Shown here piece after piece: positions 43,274 to 51,529 of a stretch of 64,000 nt of DNA (the first letter of the stretch is position 1; each line of letters starts with the position of its first letter). The stretch comes from Hyphomicrobiales bacterium (GTDB lineage: Bacteria > Pseudomonadota > Alphaproteobacteria > Rhizobiales > Rhizobiaceae). Both the position numbers and the translations under genes were made by a program. Where the stretch lies: NCBI GenBank assembly GCA_900472675.1, contig UCJA01000022.1, forward strand, positions 1 to 64,000, given 5' to 3'. The notes beneath the pieces are model-generated. The model ran no database searches, had not been told where the DNA came from, and saw nothing but the letters and a program-made list of their open reading frames with translations.

Positions 43274-44380
43274 TTACTCGGCCGGGACGATCTTGCCGTC
43301 CTGCCACTTGAAGAGCGAGAAGCTGCGCGACGTCAGGTCGCCCGTCTCGCCATAGGTCAGCTTGCCGATCGCAGTCTGGATGGCTTCGCCACCCTTGAGC
43401 GCCGTGGCGACCGCTTCCGCGTCGTCGGCGCTCTTGGCCTTCTCGATGCCGGCCTTGATGACTTCCACGGCCGCATAGGCGTTGAGCGTGAAGGCTTCGA
43501 CCGGGATGTTGCGAGCCGTCAGGGCATCGGCGGCAGCCTTGGAGTCCGGGCTCTTGGTGGCGTCGGCGGCATTGGTGAAGATCGTGCCTTCCGCTGCCTT
43601 GGTGCCGATCGACCAGAATTCGGTGTTGGACAGGCCGTCACCACCGATGATGGTGGCCTTGACGCCGAGATCGGCCAGCTGGCGCACCAGCAGGCCGCCT
43701 TCCGGATGATAGCCGCCGAAATAGATGGCATCCACCTTCTCGGCCTTGAGGCGGGTGGTGAGCGCGCTGAAATCCTTGTCGCCCGGGGTCAGGGCATCGT
43801 TCAGGACTTCCTCGACGCCGCCGGCGTTCAAGGTCTTCTTGAAGGCATCGGTCAGGCCCGCCCCATAGGCGCCCTTGTCGTTGATGATGGCGATGCGCTT
43901 GCCCTTCATCGCGTTCAGCACGTACTGGGCGGCGACTTCCGCCTGCTGGTCATCGCGACCGCAGGTGCGCAGTACGTTGGTGAGACCACGGCTCGTCAGC
44001 GCCGGCGTGGTGGCGGTCGGGGTGACCATGAGCACGCCGTTTTCAGCCAGCGCATCGGAGGCCGGCATGGCGACACCGGAGGTGACCGGGCCAACCACGA
44101 AGCGGATGTTCTGGCCGACCAGCTGGTTTGCGGCGGACACGCCCTGCTTGGGTTCGGCTGCGTCGTCAGCGGTTGCCAGCACAAGCTTTTCGCCGAGCAC
44201 GCCGCCCTTCTTGTTGATCTCGTCGATGGCGGTTTCCGCGCCGTTCTTTACCTGGGTGCCGTAAGCGGCGACCGGGCCTGTCAGCGGCGCGATCAGGCCA
44301 ATGGTGATGTCGGCATGTGCCAGCGGCGCAAACGACATCGAGGCGAGGGCGGTGGCGCCCATGATGGTCTTGAGGTTCAT
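43274..44380 (-). CDS. Branched-chain amino-acid-type ABC substrate-binding protein
   Basis: A periplasmic binding protein of 368 residues, type I fold (LivK/BraC family). The signal peptide ends at LAHA, and the mature protein starts [20 protein letters not shown]. Conserved segments are [35 protein letters not shown] and [18 protein letters not shown]. No permease or ATPase genes accompany it, so it must dock with a transporter encoded elsewhere, as LivJ/LivK-type proteins often do. ATG 44380 has AAGGAG nine bases upstream. Confidence 0.9.
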   Translation of the reverse strand: MNLKTIMGATALASMSFAPLAHADITIGLIAPLTGPVAAYGTQVKNGAETAIDEINKKGGVLGEKLVLATADDAAEPKQGVSAANQLVGQNIRFVVGPVTSGVAMPASDALAENGVLMVTPTATTPALTSRGLTNVLRTCGRDDQQAEVAAQYVLNAMKGKRIAIINDKGAYGAGLTDAFKKTLNAGGVEEVLNDALTPGDKDFSALTTRLKAEKVDAIYFGGYHPEGGLLVRQLADLGVKATIIGGDGLSNTEFWSIGTKAAEGTIFTNAADATKSPDSKAAADALTARNIPVEAFTLNAYAAVEVIKAGIEKAKSADDAEAVATALKGGEAIQTAIGKLTYGETGDLTSRSFSLFKWQDGKIVPAE

Positions 44381-44577
44381 GGTCTTAAATCTCCTTGGGT
44401 GGGCCATTGCGGCCCTTCATGACCGGCGCATGCCATGCGGCCGGTGCCGGGCCGCGCCATGTTTGGCTTTCGTCCGGGCGATCGTTTGTTAAAAATTCGT
44501 GGGCGCTTGCGCAAGTCCCTAACGCCGCAGGCCCGGTTTGGGTCCGTTCGTTTCGCGGGGGCGGTCGGATAAGCTCG

Positions 44578-45222
44578 CTACCAGCGCAGTAGGCGGGGGC
44601 CGAGCAGAAGGCCGAGCAGGCCGGTTGCGAGGATGCCGAGCGAATACCAGATCAGCACGAAGGGCATGCCGTTTTCCGTGCAGAACCAGGAGTAGACGAA
44701 GGCGCCGGCGGCACCGGCTGCGAGGCCGGCCATGAAGCCCGCCTGGCGCAGATCCGCCGGGGCTGCGGCACGCATCCACAAGAAGGCGGCGACAAGCACG
44801 GGTAGGGCGAAGGCAAAGATCAGGAAAGGGCAGTGCAGTGCCGAATGTCCAAGGATCAGGCGGCGATAGACCGCCTCGGGGGAGAGGGCCAGCTGGAACA
44901 CTGCCGCCACGCCCATCAGCGCCACGACGACGGCGATCTCGCGGAACACCGGTCCGGTGTCCCCGTCCGGCCGGGCGATGCGATAGAGGGCGAACAGGGC
45001 AATCGCGGCGATCAGGAAGTTGTAGGCCGCCTTGATCCAGAAGACGGGCAAGGTGAGCGCCACCGCCATATCCACCCGCAGGCCGGCGAGGGTCAGCATC
45101 AGCACGAGCGAGACGGCGAGCGACGACAGGATGGCGACCAGAAACCGCCTCGAGAGGGCGTGCCGTGCAACCGGCTTCAGGTCGCCAACCAAGCTCTCGA
45201 TGATGTCGTCGGTCTTCCTCAT
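44578..45222 (-). CDS. nrsF: NrsF-type (DUF1109) transmembrane anti-sigma factor
   Basis: A 214-residue inner-membrane anti-sigma factor of the DUF1109 family with about six helices and a short cytosolic N-terminal segment (MRKTDDIIESLVGDLKPV) expected to hold the sigma factor. It has only two cysteines, Cys131 and Cys181, the positions reported as essential for signal sensing in Caulobacter NrsF. Its ATG overlaps the sigma factor stop codon (ATGA). Oxidation or metal binding at these cysteines would release SigF. Partner gene and order fit the SigF/NrsF system. Confidence 0.9.
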   Translation of the reverse strand: MRKTDDIIESLVGDLKPVARHALSRRFLVAILSSLAVSLVLMLTLAGLRVDMAVALTLPVFWIKAAYNFLIAAIALFALYRIARPDGDTGPVFREIAVVVALMGVAAVFQLALSPEAVYRRLILGHSALHCPFLIFAFALPVLVAAFLWMRAAAPADLRQAGFMAGLAAGAAGAFVYSWFCTENGMPFVLIWYSLGILATGLLGLLLGPRLLRW

Positions 45223-45767
45223 GCTTCGCCTCGTATTCTCGCTGCCAATGCCTTCAAACCCCTGTGAATACTCACCTTGACCGCCGATTCGGACTGGCCC
45301 CTGCTGCTTGCGGTTTCGGCGACCGACCGCCCCTCGAGCCGCACCTGCCGGATCATCTCACGCTGGGCGGGCGGGAGTGCGTCGAGGAGCCGGTCCAGGT
45401 CCAGACGCGCGGTCAGGGACTCGGCGCTGAAATCGTCCTCGATCTTGTCGTGCAACTGCGTCTCGGCTGCCTTTCGGCCACCCCGGCCGCGGTGGTGGTC
45501 GATCAGCTTGTAACGGGCGATCGAGAAGAACCAGGCGGTAAACGGACGCGTCCGGTCGTAGGTATGGCGCCGGGCATGAAGAGAGAGCAGGGTATCCTGC
45601 ACCAGATCCTCGACGTCCGCCTGCGCCGCACCGCTCATCCGGCGTCCGTAATAGGCGACGAGAAGCGGCCGGGCAGCGTGCAGAAGACGCCGGTAGGCGC
45701 CCTCGTCGCCGTCAAGCGAGAGCAGCATCAGGGTCTTCAAATCGTCTTCTGTCCGCGCGGCCGTCAT
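45219..45767 (-). CDS. sigF: SigF-like ECF sigma factor (ECF16 type)
   Basis: An extracytoplasmic-function sigma factor of 182 residues. Region 2 contains DVEDLVQDTLLSLHARR and TAWFFSIARYKLIDHHR; region 4 contains LPPAQREMIRQVRLEGRSV and the HTH end ESAVKVSIHRGLKAL. It is followed with four-base overlap by its DUF1109 anti-sigma. Its own promoter (TGTAACC-N16-CGTAA) ends only about 14 bases before ATG 45767 and there is no Shine-Dalgarno, so the message is either near-leaderless or translation begins at Met14 (45728). In S. meliloti the related RpoE1/RpoE4 respond to sulfite; in Azospira SigF responds to chlorine oxidants. Confidence 0.9.
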   Translation of the reverse strand: MTAARTEDDLKTLMLLSLDGDEGAYRRLLHAARPLLVAYYGRRMSGAAQADVEDLVQDTLLSLHARRHTYDRTRPFTAWFFSIARYKLIDHHRGRGGRKAAETQLHDKIEDDFSAESLTARLDLDRLLDALPPAQREMIRQVRLEGRSVAETASSRGQSESAVKVSIHRGLKALAARIRGEA

Positions 45768-45781
45768 CTGTCTTTAGGCTC

Positions 45782-45809
45782 TTACGAAGGAAGGGGCCTG
45801 CAGGTTACA
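45782..45809 (-). promoter_or_regulatory. ECF promoter for sigF-nrsF
   Basis: On the minus strand TGTAACC (45809-45803), 16 bases, then CGTAA (45786-45782). It matches the SigF-type pattern and mirrors the promoter at 45854-45881 facing the other way, implying positive autoregulation of the sigma factor. Confidence 0.8.
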
Positions 45810-45853
45810 GGCGATCGTCACTTTCTTTGATGCGTATCACATGCACGTGAGCC

Positions 45854-45881
45854 TGTAACCGTCGACCGCCGGCCTGCGAAT
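45854..45881 (+). promoter_or_regulatory. ECF promoter for the mrpX-yedZ1-yedY1 operon
   Basis: TGTAACC (45854-45860), a 16-base spacer and CGAAT (45877-45881). The -35 element is identical to that of the divergent sigF promoter 45 bases away and the spacing is the same. Transcription would start about 50 bases before the methionine-rich peptide gene. Confidence 0.8.
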
Positions 45882-45936
45882 GAGCAGATGTGAGGCTTCG
45901 GCATGGCGCCGGGGCCTGATCATCAGGGAGACCATC

Positions 45937-46197
45937 ATGACCAGATTTCTTTCCAGCCTTGCCGCCTGTTCGCTCGTCCTTAGCCTCGGGATCGCTTCGG
46001 CCCAGGCCCAGGCCCAGACCAGCACCGGCACCATGAAGACGGACAGCATGCACAGCGACACGATGAAGGCCGATCCGATGAAGACCGATGCCATGCATAC
46101 GGCGACCACCAAGAAGGACTGCATGCATTCGGCCTCGATGGAGAAGGACTCGATGAAGAAGGCCGACATGATGAAGCATTGCGACGCCATGAAATAA
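45937..46197 (+). CDS. mrpX: Methionine-rich periplasmic peptide (MXKDX repeats, MrpX-like)
   Basis: An 86-residue protein: signal peptide to about residue 24, then a roughly 62-residue mature chain containing 11 methionines in loose pentapeptide repeats of the form M-K-x-D-x / M-x-x-D-x (MKTDSMHSDTMKADPMKTDA region). Methionine-rich MXKDX proteins act as sacrificial oxidant scavengers whose Met sulfoxides are then reduced. In Azospira suillum, MrpX does this for hypochlorite together with YedY1/YedZ1. ATG 45937 has AGGGA upstream; the frame from 45880 overlaps the promoter. First gene of the operon. Confidence 0.85.
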   Translation: MTRFLSSLAACSLVLSLGIASAQAQAQTSTGTMKTDSMHSDTMKADPMKTDAMHTATTKKDCMHSASMEKDSMKKADMMKHCDAMK

Positions 46198-46207
46198 GCG
46201 CACTGCC

Positions 46208-46233
46208 GCGGCCGCCCGGCCAAGGGCGGCCGC
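46208..46233 (+). terminator. Intra-operon hairpin after mrpX
   Basis: GCGGCCGCCC (46208-46217), a six-base loop and GGGCGGCCGC (46224-46233) form a perfect ten-pair stem with no T-run. Placed between the small abundant peptide and the membrane genes, it probably protects the upstream message or attenuates read-through, giving more peptide than reductase. Confidence 0.65.
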
Positions 46234-46264
46234 AGTCCCCAAGGGTTCACTCAGGGAGAGGAAC

Positions 46265-47101
46265 ATGGATCCGAACGCTTCCGCACCTCACGGGCGGGTC
46301 AAGGTCTACCGCCACAGCCTGCTCGTGCGACTGTCGCACTGGTTCAATGTCCTGTGCATGAGCTTTCTGCTCTTGAGCGGGCGGCAGATCTTCAACGCCC
46401 ATCCGGCGCTCTACTGGGGCCAGTACGGGGCGGACAATGACCCGTCGTTCATTTCCATGCAGGCGGTGGAAGAGGGCGGAGCGCAAAGGGGCGTGACGCA
46501 GGTCGGCGCGCTGACGTTCGACACGACCGGGCTGCTCGGGCTTTCCAAGGTGGACGGCGAGGAGACTGAGCGCGGCTTTCCGAGCTGGGCGACGCTTCCG
46601 AGCTACCAGGATCTGGCCGCCGGGCGGCGATGGCATTTCTTCTTCGCCTGGCTCTTCGTCATCAACGGCTTCGTCTATCTCATCTACGGGATTATCAGCC
46701 GGCATCTGCGCTCGGACCTTACGCCCGCAAGCGCCGAGCTTGCGCCCGTTCACCTGCTGCAGGAGGTCAAGGATCACGCACGCCTGCGCTTTCCCAAAGG
46801 GCAGTCGGCACGCCACTACAACACGCTGCAGAAGCTCGCCTATCTCGCTGTCATCTTCGTGCTTTTGCCGATGATGATCGCCACCGGGCTCACCATGTCG
46901 CCCGGCTTCAACGCGGTCGCACCGATTCTGCTCGACCTGTTCGGCGGGCGGCAATCGGCCCGCACGCTGCACTTCCTCAGCGCCTTCGGCCTTGTCGCCT
47001 TCGTCGTCGTGCATGTGGTGATGGTGCTGGTGTCCGGTGTCTTCAACAACATGCGCTCGATGATCACCGGCTATTACGCGATCGAAGGAGACAAGCCATG
47101 A
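46265..47101 (+). CDS. Cytochrome b / b6-domain membrane protein (YedZ1-like)
   Basis: A 278-residue inner-membrane b-type cytochrome with four main helices and haem-ligand candidates in VRLSHWFNVL, RRWHFFFAWLF, LHFLSAFGLV and VVVHVVMVL. It belongs to the Ni,Fe-hydrogenase/formate-dehydrogenase cytochrome b superfamily. It should pass quinol electrons to the periplasmic molybdopterin reductase, whose gene overlaps it by four bases. ATG 46265 has GGGAGAGG upstream. The context identifies it as the YedZ1-like electron donor of the oxidant-repair operon. Confidence 0.88.
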   Translation: MDPNASAPHGRVKVYRHSLLVRLSHWFNVLCMSFLLLSGRQIFNAHPALYWGQYGADNDPSFISMQAVEEGGAQRGVTQVGALTFDTTGLLGLSKVDGEETERGFPSWATLPSYQDLAAGRRWHFFFAWLFVINGFVYLIYGIISRHLRSDLTPASAELAPVHLLQEVKDHARLRFPKGQSARHYNTLQKLAYLAVIFVLLPMMIATGLTMSPGFNAVAPILLDLFGGRQSARTLHFLSAFGLVAFVVVHVVMVLVSGVFNNMRSMITGYYAIEGDKP

Positions 47102-47874
47102 GCCGCCTTCTCACCCGCCGCCGGTTTCTGGTAGGCTCGACGCTAACAGCTTCGGCGCTCGGGCTGACCGGCTGCGATGCGCTCGTCGAAAACAGCCGCG
47201 TGCAATCGGTGCTGAAGATCGCCGAAGGCTTCAGCATGAAGACGCAACGCTTCCTGCAGGGTGACAACGCGCTGGCGCGGGAATTCTCTACGGCCGATCT
47301 GTCGCCGGTGTTTCGCGCCAACGGCACGAGCATGCCCGACAATCCGCAGTATCTGAGCTGGATGAGTGCGCAGTTTTCCGACTGGAAGCTCGGCGTCGAC
47401 GGGCTGGTGAACAGCCCGCTGCAGCTTTCGCTGGCCGAGATCAAGGCGATGGCGTCGCGCACCCAGATCACCAGGCATGACTGCGTCGAGGGCTGGAGCG
47501 CGATCGGCCAGTGGACGGGTGTGCCGCTCGGCCTCGTGCTGCAGAGAGCGCAGCTGAAGCCCGAAGCGCGCTACATCGTCTTCCACTGCGCCGACGAGTA
47601 CGAGAAGTCACTCGACGGGTCGGGCTGGTATTACGAGAGCATCGATCTGGTCGATGCCTTCCATCCGCAGACGATCCTTGCCTATGGGATGAACGGGCGC
47701 GACCTGGAGGTCGCTCATGGTGCGCCGCTGCGGCTGAGGGTGGAACGGCAGCTCGGCTACAAACAGGCGAAATACCTGACGCGGATCGAGGTGGTGGCCG
47801 ATCTTGGCCAGCTCTACGGCGGGAATGGCGGCTTCTGGGAAGACCGCGGCTACGAATGGTATGCGGGGATCTGA
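47098..47874 (+). CDS. Tat-exported molybdopterin oxidoreductase (YedY1-like)
   Basis: A 258-residue sulfite-oxidase-fold molybdoenzyme. The N terminus has a twin-arginine signal, RRRFLVGSTLTASALGLTGC, in which the final Cys lies in a possible lipobox. The molybdenum-ligand cysteine is in TRHDCVEGWSAIGQW, followed by FHCADEYEKSLDGSGWYYES and LAYGMNGRDLEVAHGAPLRL. In MsrP/YedY-type systems such enzymes reduce methionine sulfoxide; related SorT-like enzymes oxidise sulfite. Given the methionine-rich peptide in the same operon, repair of oxidised MrpX is the preferred reading. ATG 47098 overlaps the cytochrome stop codon. Confidence 0.88.
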   Translation: MSRLLTRRRFLVGSTLTASALGLTGCDALVENSRVQSVLKIAEGFSMKTQRFLQGDNALAREFSTADLSPVFRANGTSMPDNPQYLSWMSAQFSDWKLGVDGLVNSPLQLSLAEIKAMASRTQITRHDCVEGWSAIGQWTGVPLGLVLQRAQLKPEARYIVFHCADEYEKSLDGSGWYYESIDLVDAFHPQTILAYGMNGRDLEVAHGAPLRLRVERQLGYKQAKYLTRIEVVADLGQLYGGNGGFWEDRGYEWYAGI

Positions 47875-47891
47875 GTTTTCTCAAAAACAGA

Positions 47892-47915
47892 AAAGGCGGC
47901 CCCAAGGCCGCCTTT
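47892..47915. terminator. Bidirectional terminator
   Basis: AAAGGCGGCC, loop CCAA and GGCCGCCTTT form a ten-pair stem with A-run and T-run ends, 17 bases after the molybdoenzyme stop codon and 20 bases before the end of the converging aminotransferase gene. It can serve both strands. Confidence 0.85.
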
Positions 47916-47934
47916 CCCTCGGTATCGTCCAGGA

Positions 47935-49263
47935 TCAGATGTTGCTGGTCAGGATCTCGCGCAGCTTGCCGAAGATTTCATCGATATGGTGCTTTTCGAC
48001 AATCAGCGGTGGCGACATGGCGATGGTATCGCCGGTGGTGCGGATTAGCAGTCCGTCCTCATAGGCCTTCAGGAAGGCGGTGAAGGCGCGTTTGGTCGGC
48101 TCGCCGGCGATCGGATCGAGCTCGATCGCGCCGATCAGCCCGAGATTGCGGATGTCGATGACATTCGGCAGATCGCGCATCGAATGCAGGGCATCTTCCC
48201 AGTAGGGAGCAATGTCGCGGGCGCGGTCGAAGAGGGCCTCTTCCTTGTAGGTCTCGAGAGTCGCCAAGGCTGCCGCCGAAGCGAGCGGATTGCCCGAATA
48301 GGTGTAGCCGTGGAAGAACTCGATGAGGTGTTCCGGGCCGTTCATGAAGGCATCATGGATTTCGGAGGTGACGAACACCGCGCCCATCGGCACGACGCCG
48401 TTGGTCAAGCCCTTGGCGGTGACCATGATATCCGGCATGACATCGAAATACTGGGCGGCGAACGGGGTGCCGAGACGGCCAAAGCCGGTGATGACCTCGT
48501 CGAAGATCAACAGGATGCCGTGCTTGGTGCAGATCTCGCGCAGCTTCTGCAGGTAGCCCTTCGGCGGAATGAGGACGCCGGTCGATCCCGCCACCGGCTC
48601 GACGATGACGGCTGCCACGGTCGAGGCATCATGCAGGGTCACGATGCGCTCGAGTTCGGTCGCCAGGTCGCCGCCGTGCTCCGGCATGCCGCGTGTAAAG
48701 GCGTTCTTGGCGGGCAAATGGGTGTGGGGCATGTGGTCGACGCCGGTCAGCAGCGTGCCGAACATTTTTCGGTTGGAAACGATGCCGCCGACCGAAATGC
48801 CGCCGAAGTTGACGCCGTGGTAGCCGCGCTCGCGGCCGATCAGGCGGAAGCGGGAGCCGTTGCCCTTGGCGCGGTGATAGGCGAGCGCCACCTTCAGCGC
48901 CGTTTCCACCGATTCCGAGCCGGAGTTCGTATAGAGAACGTGGTTCATGCCTTCCGGGGCAATATCAACAAGGCGGTTGGCGAGCTCGAAGGCCTTGGGG
49001 TGGCCGAGCTGGAAGGCCGGCGCATAGTCCAGCTCGCCCGCCTGCTCGCGGATCGCCTCGGTGATCTTCGGGCGGCAGTGGCCGGCATTGACGCACCAGA
49101 GGCCCGCCGTCGCATCCAGAACCTGGCGGCCGTCGTGGGTGGTGTAGTGCATGTCCTTGGCGCCGACGAAGAGGCGCGGTTCCTTCTTGAACTGGCGGTT
49201 GGCCGTGAACGGCATCCAGAAGGCGCGTAGGTCGTTCGGCGTTGTGTTGAGGCGGTTGGACAT
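47935..49263 (-). CDS. Class III omega-amino acid:pyruvate aminotransferase
   Basis: A PLP enzyme of 442 residues. It starts RAFWMPFTANRQFKKEPRL, typical of beta-alanine:pyruvate transaminases. Active-site segments are YTNSGSESVETALKVAL, GYHGVNFGG, LIFDEVITGFGRLG, and VTAKGLTNG with the PLP lysine. It transfers amino groups from beta-alanine or other omega-amines to pyruvate. ATG 49263 has AGGAGA upstream. A palindromic site (49332-49349) lies 69 bases upstream and may be its operator. The exact amine substrate is not certain. Confidence 0.9.
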   Translation of the reverse strand: MSNRLNTTPNDLRAFWMPFTANRQFKKEPRLFVGAKDMHYTTHDGRQVLDATAGLWCVNAGHCRPKITEAIREQAGELDYAPAFQLGHPKAFELANRLVDIAPEGMNHVLYTNSGSESVETALKVALAYHRAKGNGSRFRLIGRERGYHGVNFGGISVGGIVSNRKMFGTLLTGVDHMPHTHLPAKNAFTRGMPEHGGDLATELERIVTLHDASTVAAVIVEPVAGSTGVLIPPKGYLQKLREICTKHGILLIFDEVITGFGRLGTPFAAQYFDVMPDIMVTAKGLTNGVVPMGAVFVTSEIHDAFMNGPEHLIEFFHGYTYSGNPLASAAALATLETYKEEALFDRARDIAPYWEDALHSMRDLPNVIDIRNLGLIGAIELDPIAGEPTKRAFTAFLKAYEDGLLIRTTGDTIAMSPPLIVEKHHIDEIFGKLREILTSNI

Positions 49264-49331
49264 GCTGTTCTCCTATGGCCCTCTTCATTCTTCCCGGGGA
49301 CCATTCCCGGCCGGCGGCGCAGCGCCGAGTT

Positions 49332-49349
49332 TTTGACTGCGTGGTCAAA
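49332..49349 (-). promoter_or_regulatory. Palindromic operator candidate before the aminotransferase
   Basis: TTTGAC (49332-49337), six bases and GTCAAA (49344-49349) form a perfect inverted repeat of the TTGAC-N-GTCAA type used by many TetR-class regulators. It also lies 153 bases before phoX on the other strand. The cognate regulator is not in the window. Confidence 0.5.
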
Positions 49350-49501
49350 TTATCAGCGGCATTGGGGCCGTCAACCCGCGCCGGCGACGGAAGCGAGCGC
49401 TCTGCCGTCATCAAGCTTTTGCCTGGCGCTGCTAGGCATCAGCCCATTCAGCATTTCATCCCCGCATTGCCAGCACATCAACGTCCTGACCGGAGATCAG
49501 C

Positions 49502-51472
49502 ATGTCAGACCGCCAGAAGACAAGGGCGCGGCCCACCCCGCGTCGTGCATTTGCGCAAAGCTACGGCGCCGTTCTCGAGGAGGGCCTGCGCCGCCGCAGC
49601 GTCCTCAAGGGGTTTCTTGCCGCCGCCGGTGCCGTGGCGCTCGCCCCTGCCATGGGTTTGCGTGCGCAAGCGGCCGGCTCGACCCTGAACTTTCCAGAGC
49701 TTGCGCGGGTGCGCGACGCGCATGATCACTGGCCGGAAGGCTATGGCCGGCAGGTGCTCTTGCGCTGGGGTGACGGGATTTTTCCCGACAGTCCGCCGTT
49801 CGACATCGCTACGCTTGACGGCAAGGCAGCCGAGCGGCAGTTCGGCTACAACAACGATTTTACCCAGTTCCTGCCGCTTCCTTTAGGCGACAAGACCTCC
49901 GACCACGGGCTGCTGGTCGTCAGCCACGAATATGCGACGCCCTTCCTGATGTTCCCAGGCCTGACCGACGAGGACTACCGCGCGGCGCTTACCGACAACC
50001 AGATCCGCGCCATTATGGCGGCGCTCGGGGTGAGCGTCGTGGAAGTCCGCAAGACGGAGGGTCAGTGGACGGTCGTCAAGGACGGGATCTACAACCGACG
50101 CATCCATATGGGCACGGAGATCGGCATTGCGGGCCCGGCTGCCGGCGACGACCGGTTGAAGACCAAGGCGGATCCGACAGGGACGGTCGTGTTCGGAACC
50201 ATCTCCAACTGCAACGGCGGGATCACGCCCTGGGGCACGATGCTCTCGGGCGAGGAAGGCGCGATGGACGTGTTTGCCGGAGACTACAAGGTGCTCGCCA
50301 ACCAGGACCTTGTGGAACGCCAGGGCTGGGACGAGGACGAGAACGACATCTATTCGGTGAGCCGGGTCGAGCCGCGGTTTCGCTTCGACGTGGAACCGAA
50401 CGAATGGATGCGTTTCGACTGGGTGGTCGAGATCGACCCCTTCGACCCTTCGGCGCGGCCGATCAAGCGCACGTCGCTTGGCCGGATGACGCATGAAGGG
50501 GCGCAGTGCTGCGTTGCGCCGGATGGCCGGGTCGTGGTCTTCATGGGCGATGACGACGACTTCGAGTATCTCTACCGCTTCGTCACCCGCGACCCCTGGA
50601 ACCCGAAGGACCGGGCGGCCAACAAGGACCTGCTCGACCATGGGACGCTCTCGGTCGCAAGGTTCGACAGCGACGGGACGATGCACTGGATCCCGCTCAC
50701 GGCCGGTCAGGGGCCGCTGACTTCGGACGCCGGCTTTCACAGTCAAGCCGACGTGGTGCTGAATACACGCGCTGCCGCCGATCTGGTCGGCGCAACGCCG
50801 ATGGATGCGCCGGAGGGCTTCATTGTCCACACGGGAACCGGCAAGCTTTATGTGGCGATGACGGAAAACGAGGATCGCCTGCCGAAGGCCGAGGGTGCCG
50901 ACGCGCGCGAGCAGGTCAACACGGCCAACCCGCGCGGCCCCAACCCGCATGGCCACCTGCTCGAACTGGTGGCGCCGGGCGCTCCGGCCAAGCCGGATTA
51001 TGCGGCCGTCAGCTTCCGGTGGGATGTGTTCATTCTGTGCGGCGATCCCGCAAAGCCCGAGGACCAGGCGATGTTCCATCCGGCCACCACGGCTTCGGGC
51101 TGGTTCACGGACCCCGACAATCTGGCCGTCGACCCGGCGGGGCGGTTGTGGGTGACGACGGACGGGCCGCCACCCGAGGGCATTGCCGATTCCGTCTACG
51201 TGATGGACACGGAAGGGCCGGGCCGCGCCTTGCCGAAGCTGTTCTACATCGCGCCCGTCGGTTCCGAATGCTGCTCGCCGACCTTTACGCCGGACGCTGC
51301 CAGCATCTTCCTGTCGGTGCAGCATCCCGGAGAGTTGCGCATGGCGGACAACGAGGATGCCACGTCGATGGATGACGCCGGGACTGCCTGGCCCGACTTT
51401 ACGCCGGGCATGCCCGCGCGCCCGTCGCTGGTGGTGCTGAGCCGCTCCGACCGGGGCGTCGTCGGCAGCTGA
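49502..51472 (+). CDS. PhoX-family alkaline phosphatase
   Basis: A 656-residue DUF839/PhoX enzyme, a calcium/iron-dependent periplasmic phosphatase releasing phosphate from organic esters. The Tat signal is RRRSVLKGFLAAAGAVALAP at residues 30-49. The mature part has VVSHEYATPF, SNCNGGITPWGTMLSGEE, THEGAQCCVAPDGRVVVFMG and FTDPDNLAVDPAGRLWVTTDG, characteristic of the PhoX beta-propeller. ATG 49502 has GGAG upstream. I looked for a Pho box (two CTGTCAT repeats) in the upstream region and saw only a single imperfect half-site, so PhoB control is unproven. Confidence 0.9.
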   Translation: MSDRQKTRARPTPRRAFAQSYGAVLEEGLRRRSVLKGFLAAAGAVALAPAMGLRAQAAGSTLNFPELARVRDAHDHWPEGYGRQVLLRWGDGIFPDSPPFDIATLDGKAAERQFGYNNDFTQFLPLPLGDKTSDHGLLVVSHEYATPFLMFPGLTDEDYRAALTDNQIRAIMAALGVSVVEVRKTEGQWTVVKDGIYNRRIHMGTEIGIAGPAAGDDRLKTKADPTGTVVFGTISNCNGGITPWGTMLSGEEGAMDVFAGDYKVLANQDLVERQGWDEDENDIYSVSRVEPRFRFDVEPNEWMRFDWVVEIDPFDPSARPIKRTSLGRMTHEGAQCCVAPDGRVVVFMGDDDDFEYLYRFVTRDPWNPKDRAANKDLLDHGTLSVARFDSDGTMHWIPLTAGQGPLTSDAGFHSQADVVLNTRAAADLVGATPMDAPEGFIVHTGTGKLYVAMTENEDRLPKAEGADAREQVNTANPRGPNPHGHLLELVAPGAPAKPDYAAVSFRWDVFILCGDPAKPEDQAMFHPATTASGWFTDPDNLAVDPAGRLWVTTDGPPPEGIADSVYVMDTEGPGRALPKLFYIAPVGSECCSPTFTPDAASIFLSVQHPGELRMADNEDATSMDDAGTAWPDFTPGMPARPSLVVLSRSDRGVVGS

Positions 51473-51493
51473 GCCGGTCGCCACGCAATAGAA

Positions 51494-51529
51494 CACCGCC
51501 CCACGAACGCATCCGTTCATGGGGCGGTG
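51494..51529 (+). terminator. Long hairpin after phoX
   Basis: CACCGCCCCA (51494-51503) and TGGGGCGGTG (51520-51529) pair, and the interior GAACG/CGTTC continues the stem past one C-A mismatch to a CATC loop. It lies 21 bases after the phoX stop codon. No T-run follows. Confidence 0.65.

Noticed and set aside
49264-49501. Pho box before phoX
   Set aside because: Only one imperfect half-site (CCGTCAT) was found; the required second repeat at 11-base spacing is missing.
49883-51520. 545-codon minus-strand frame opposite phoX
   Set aside because: Antisense shadow of a gene with PhoX and Tat signatures.
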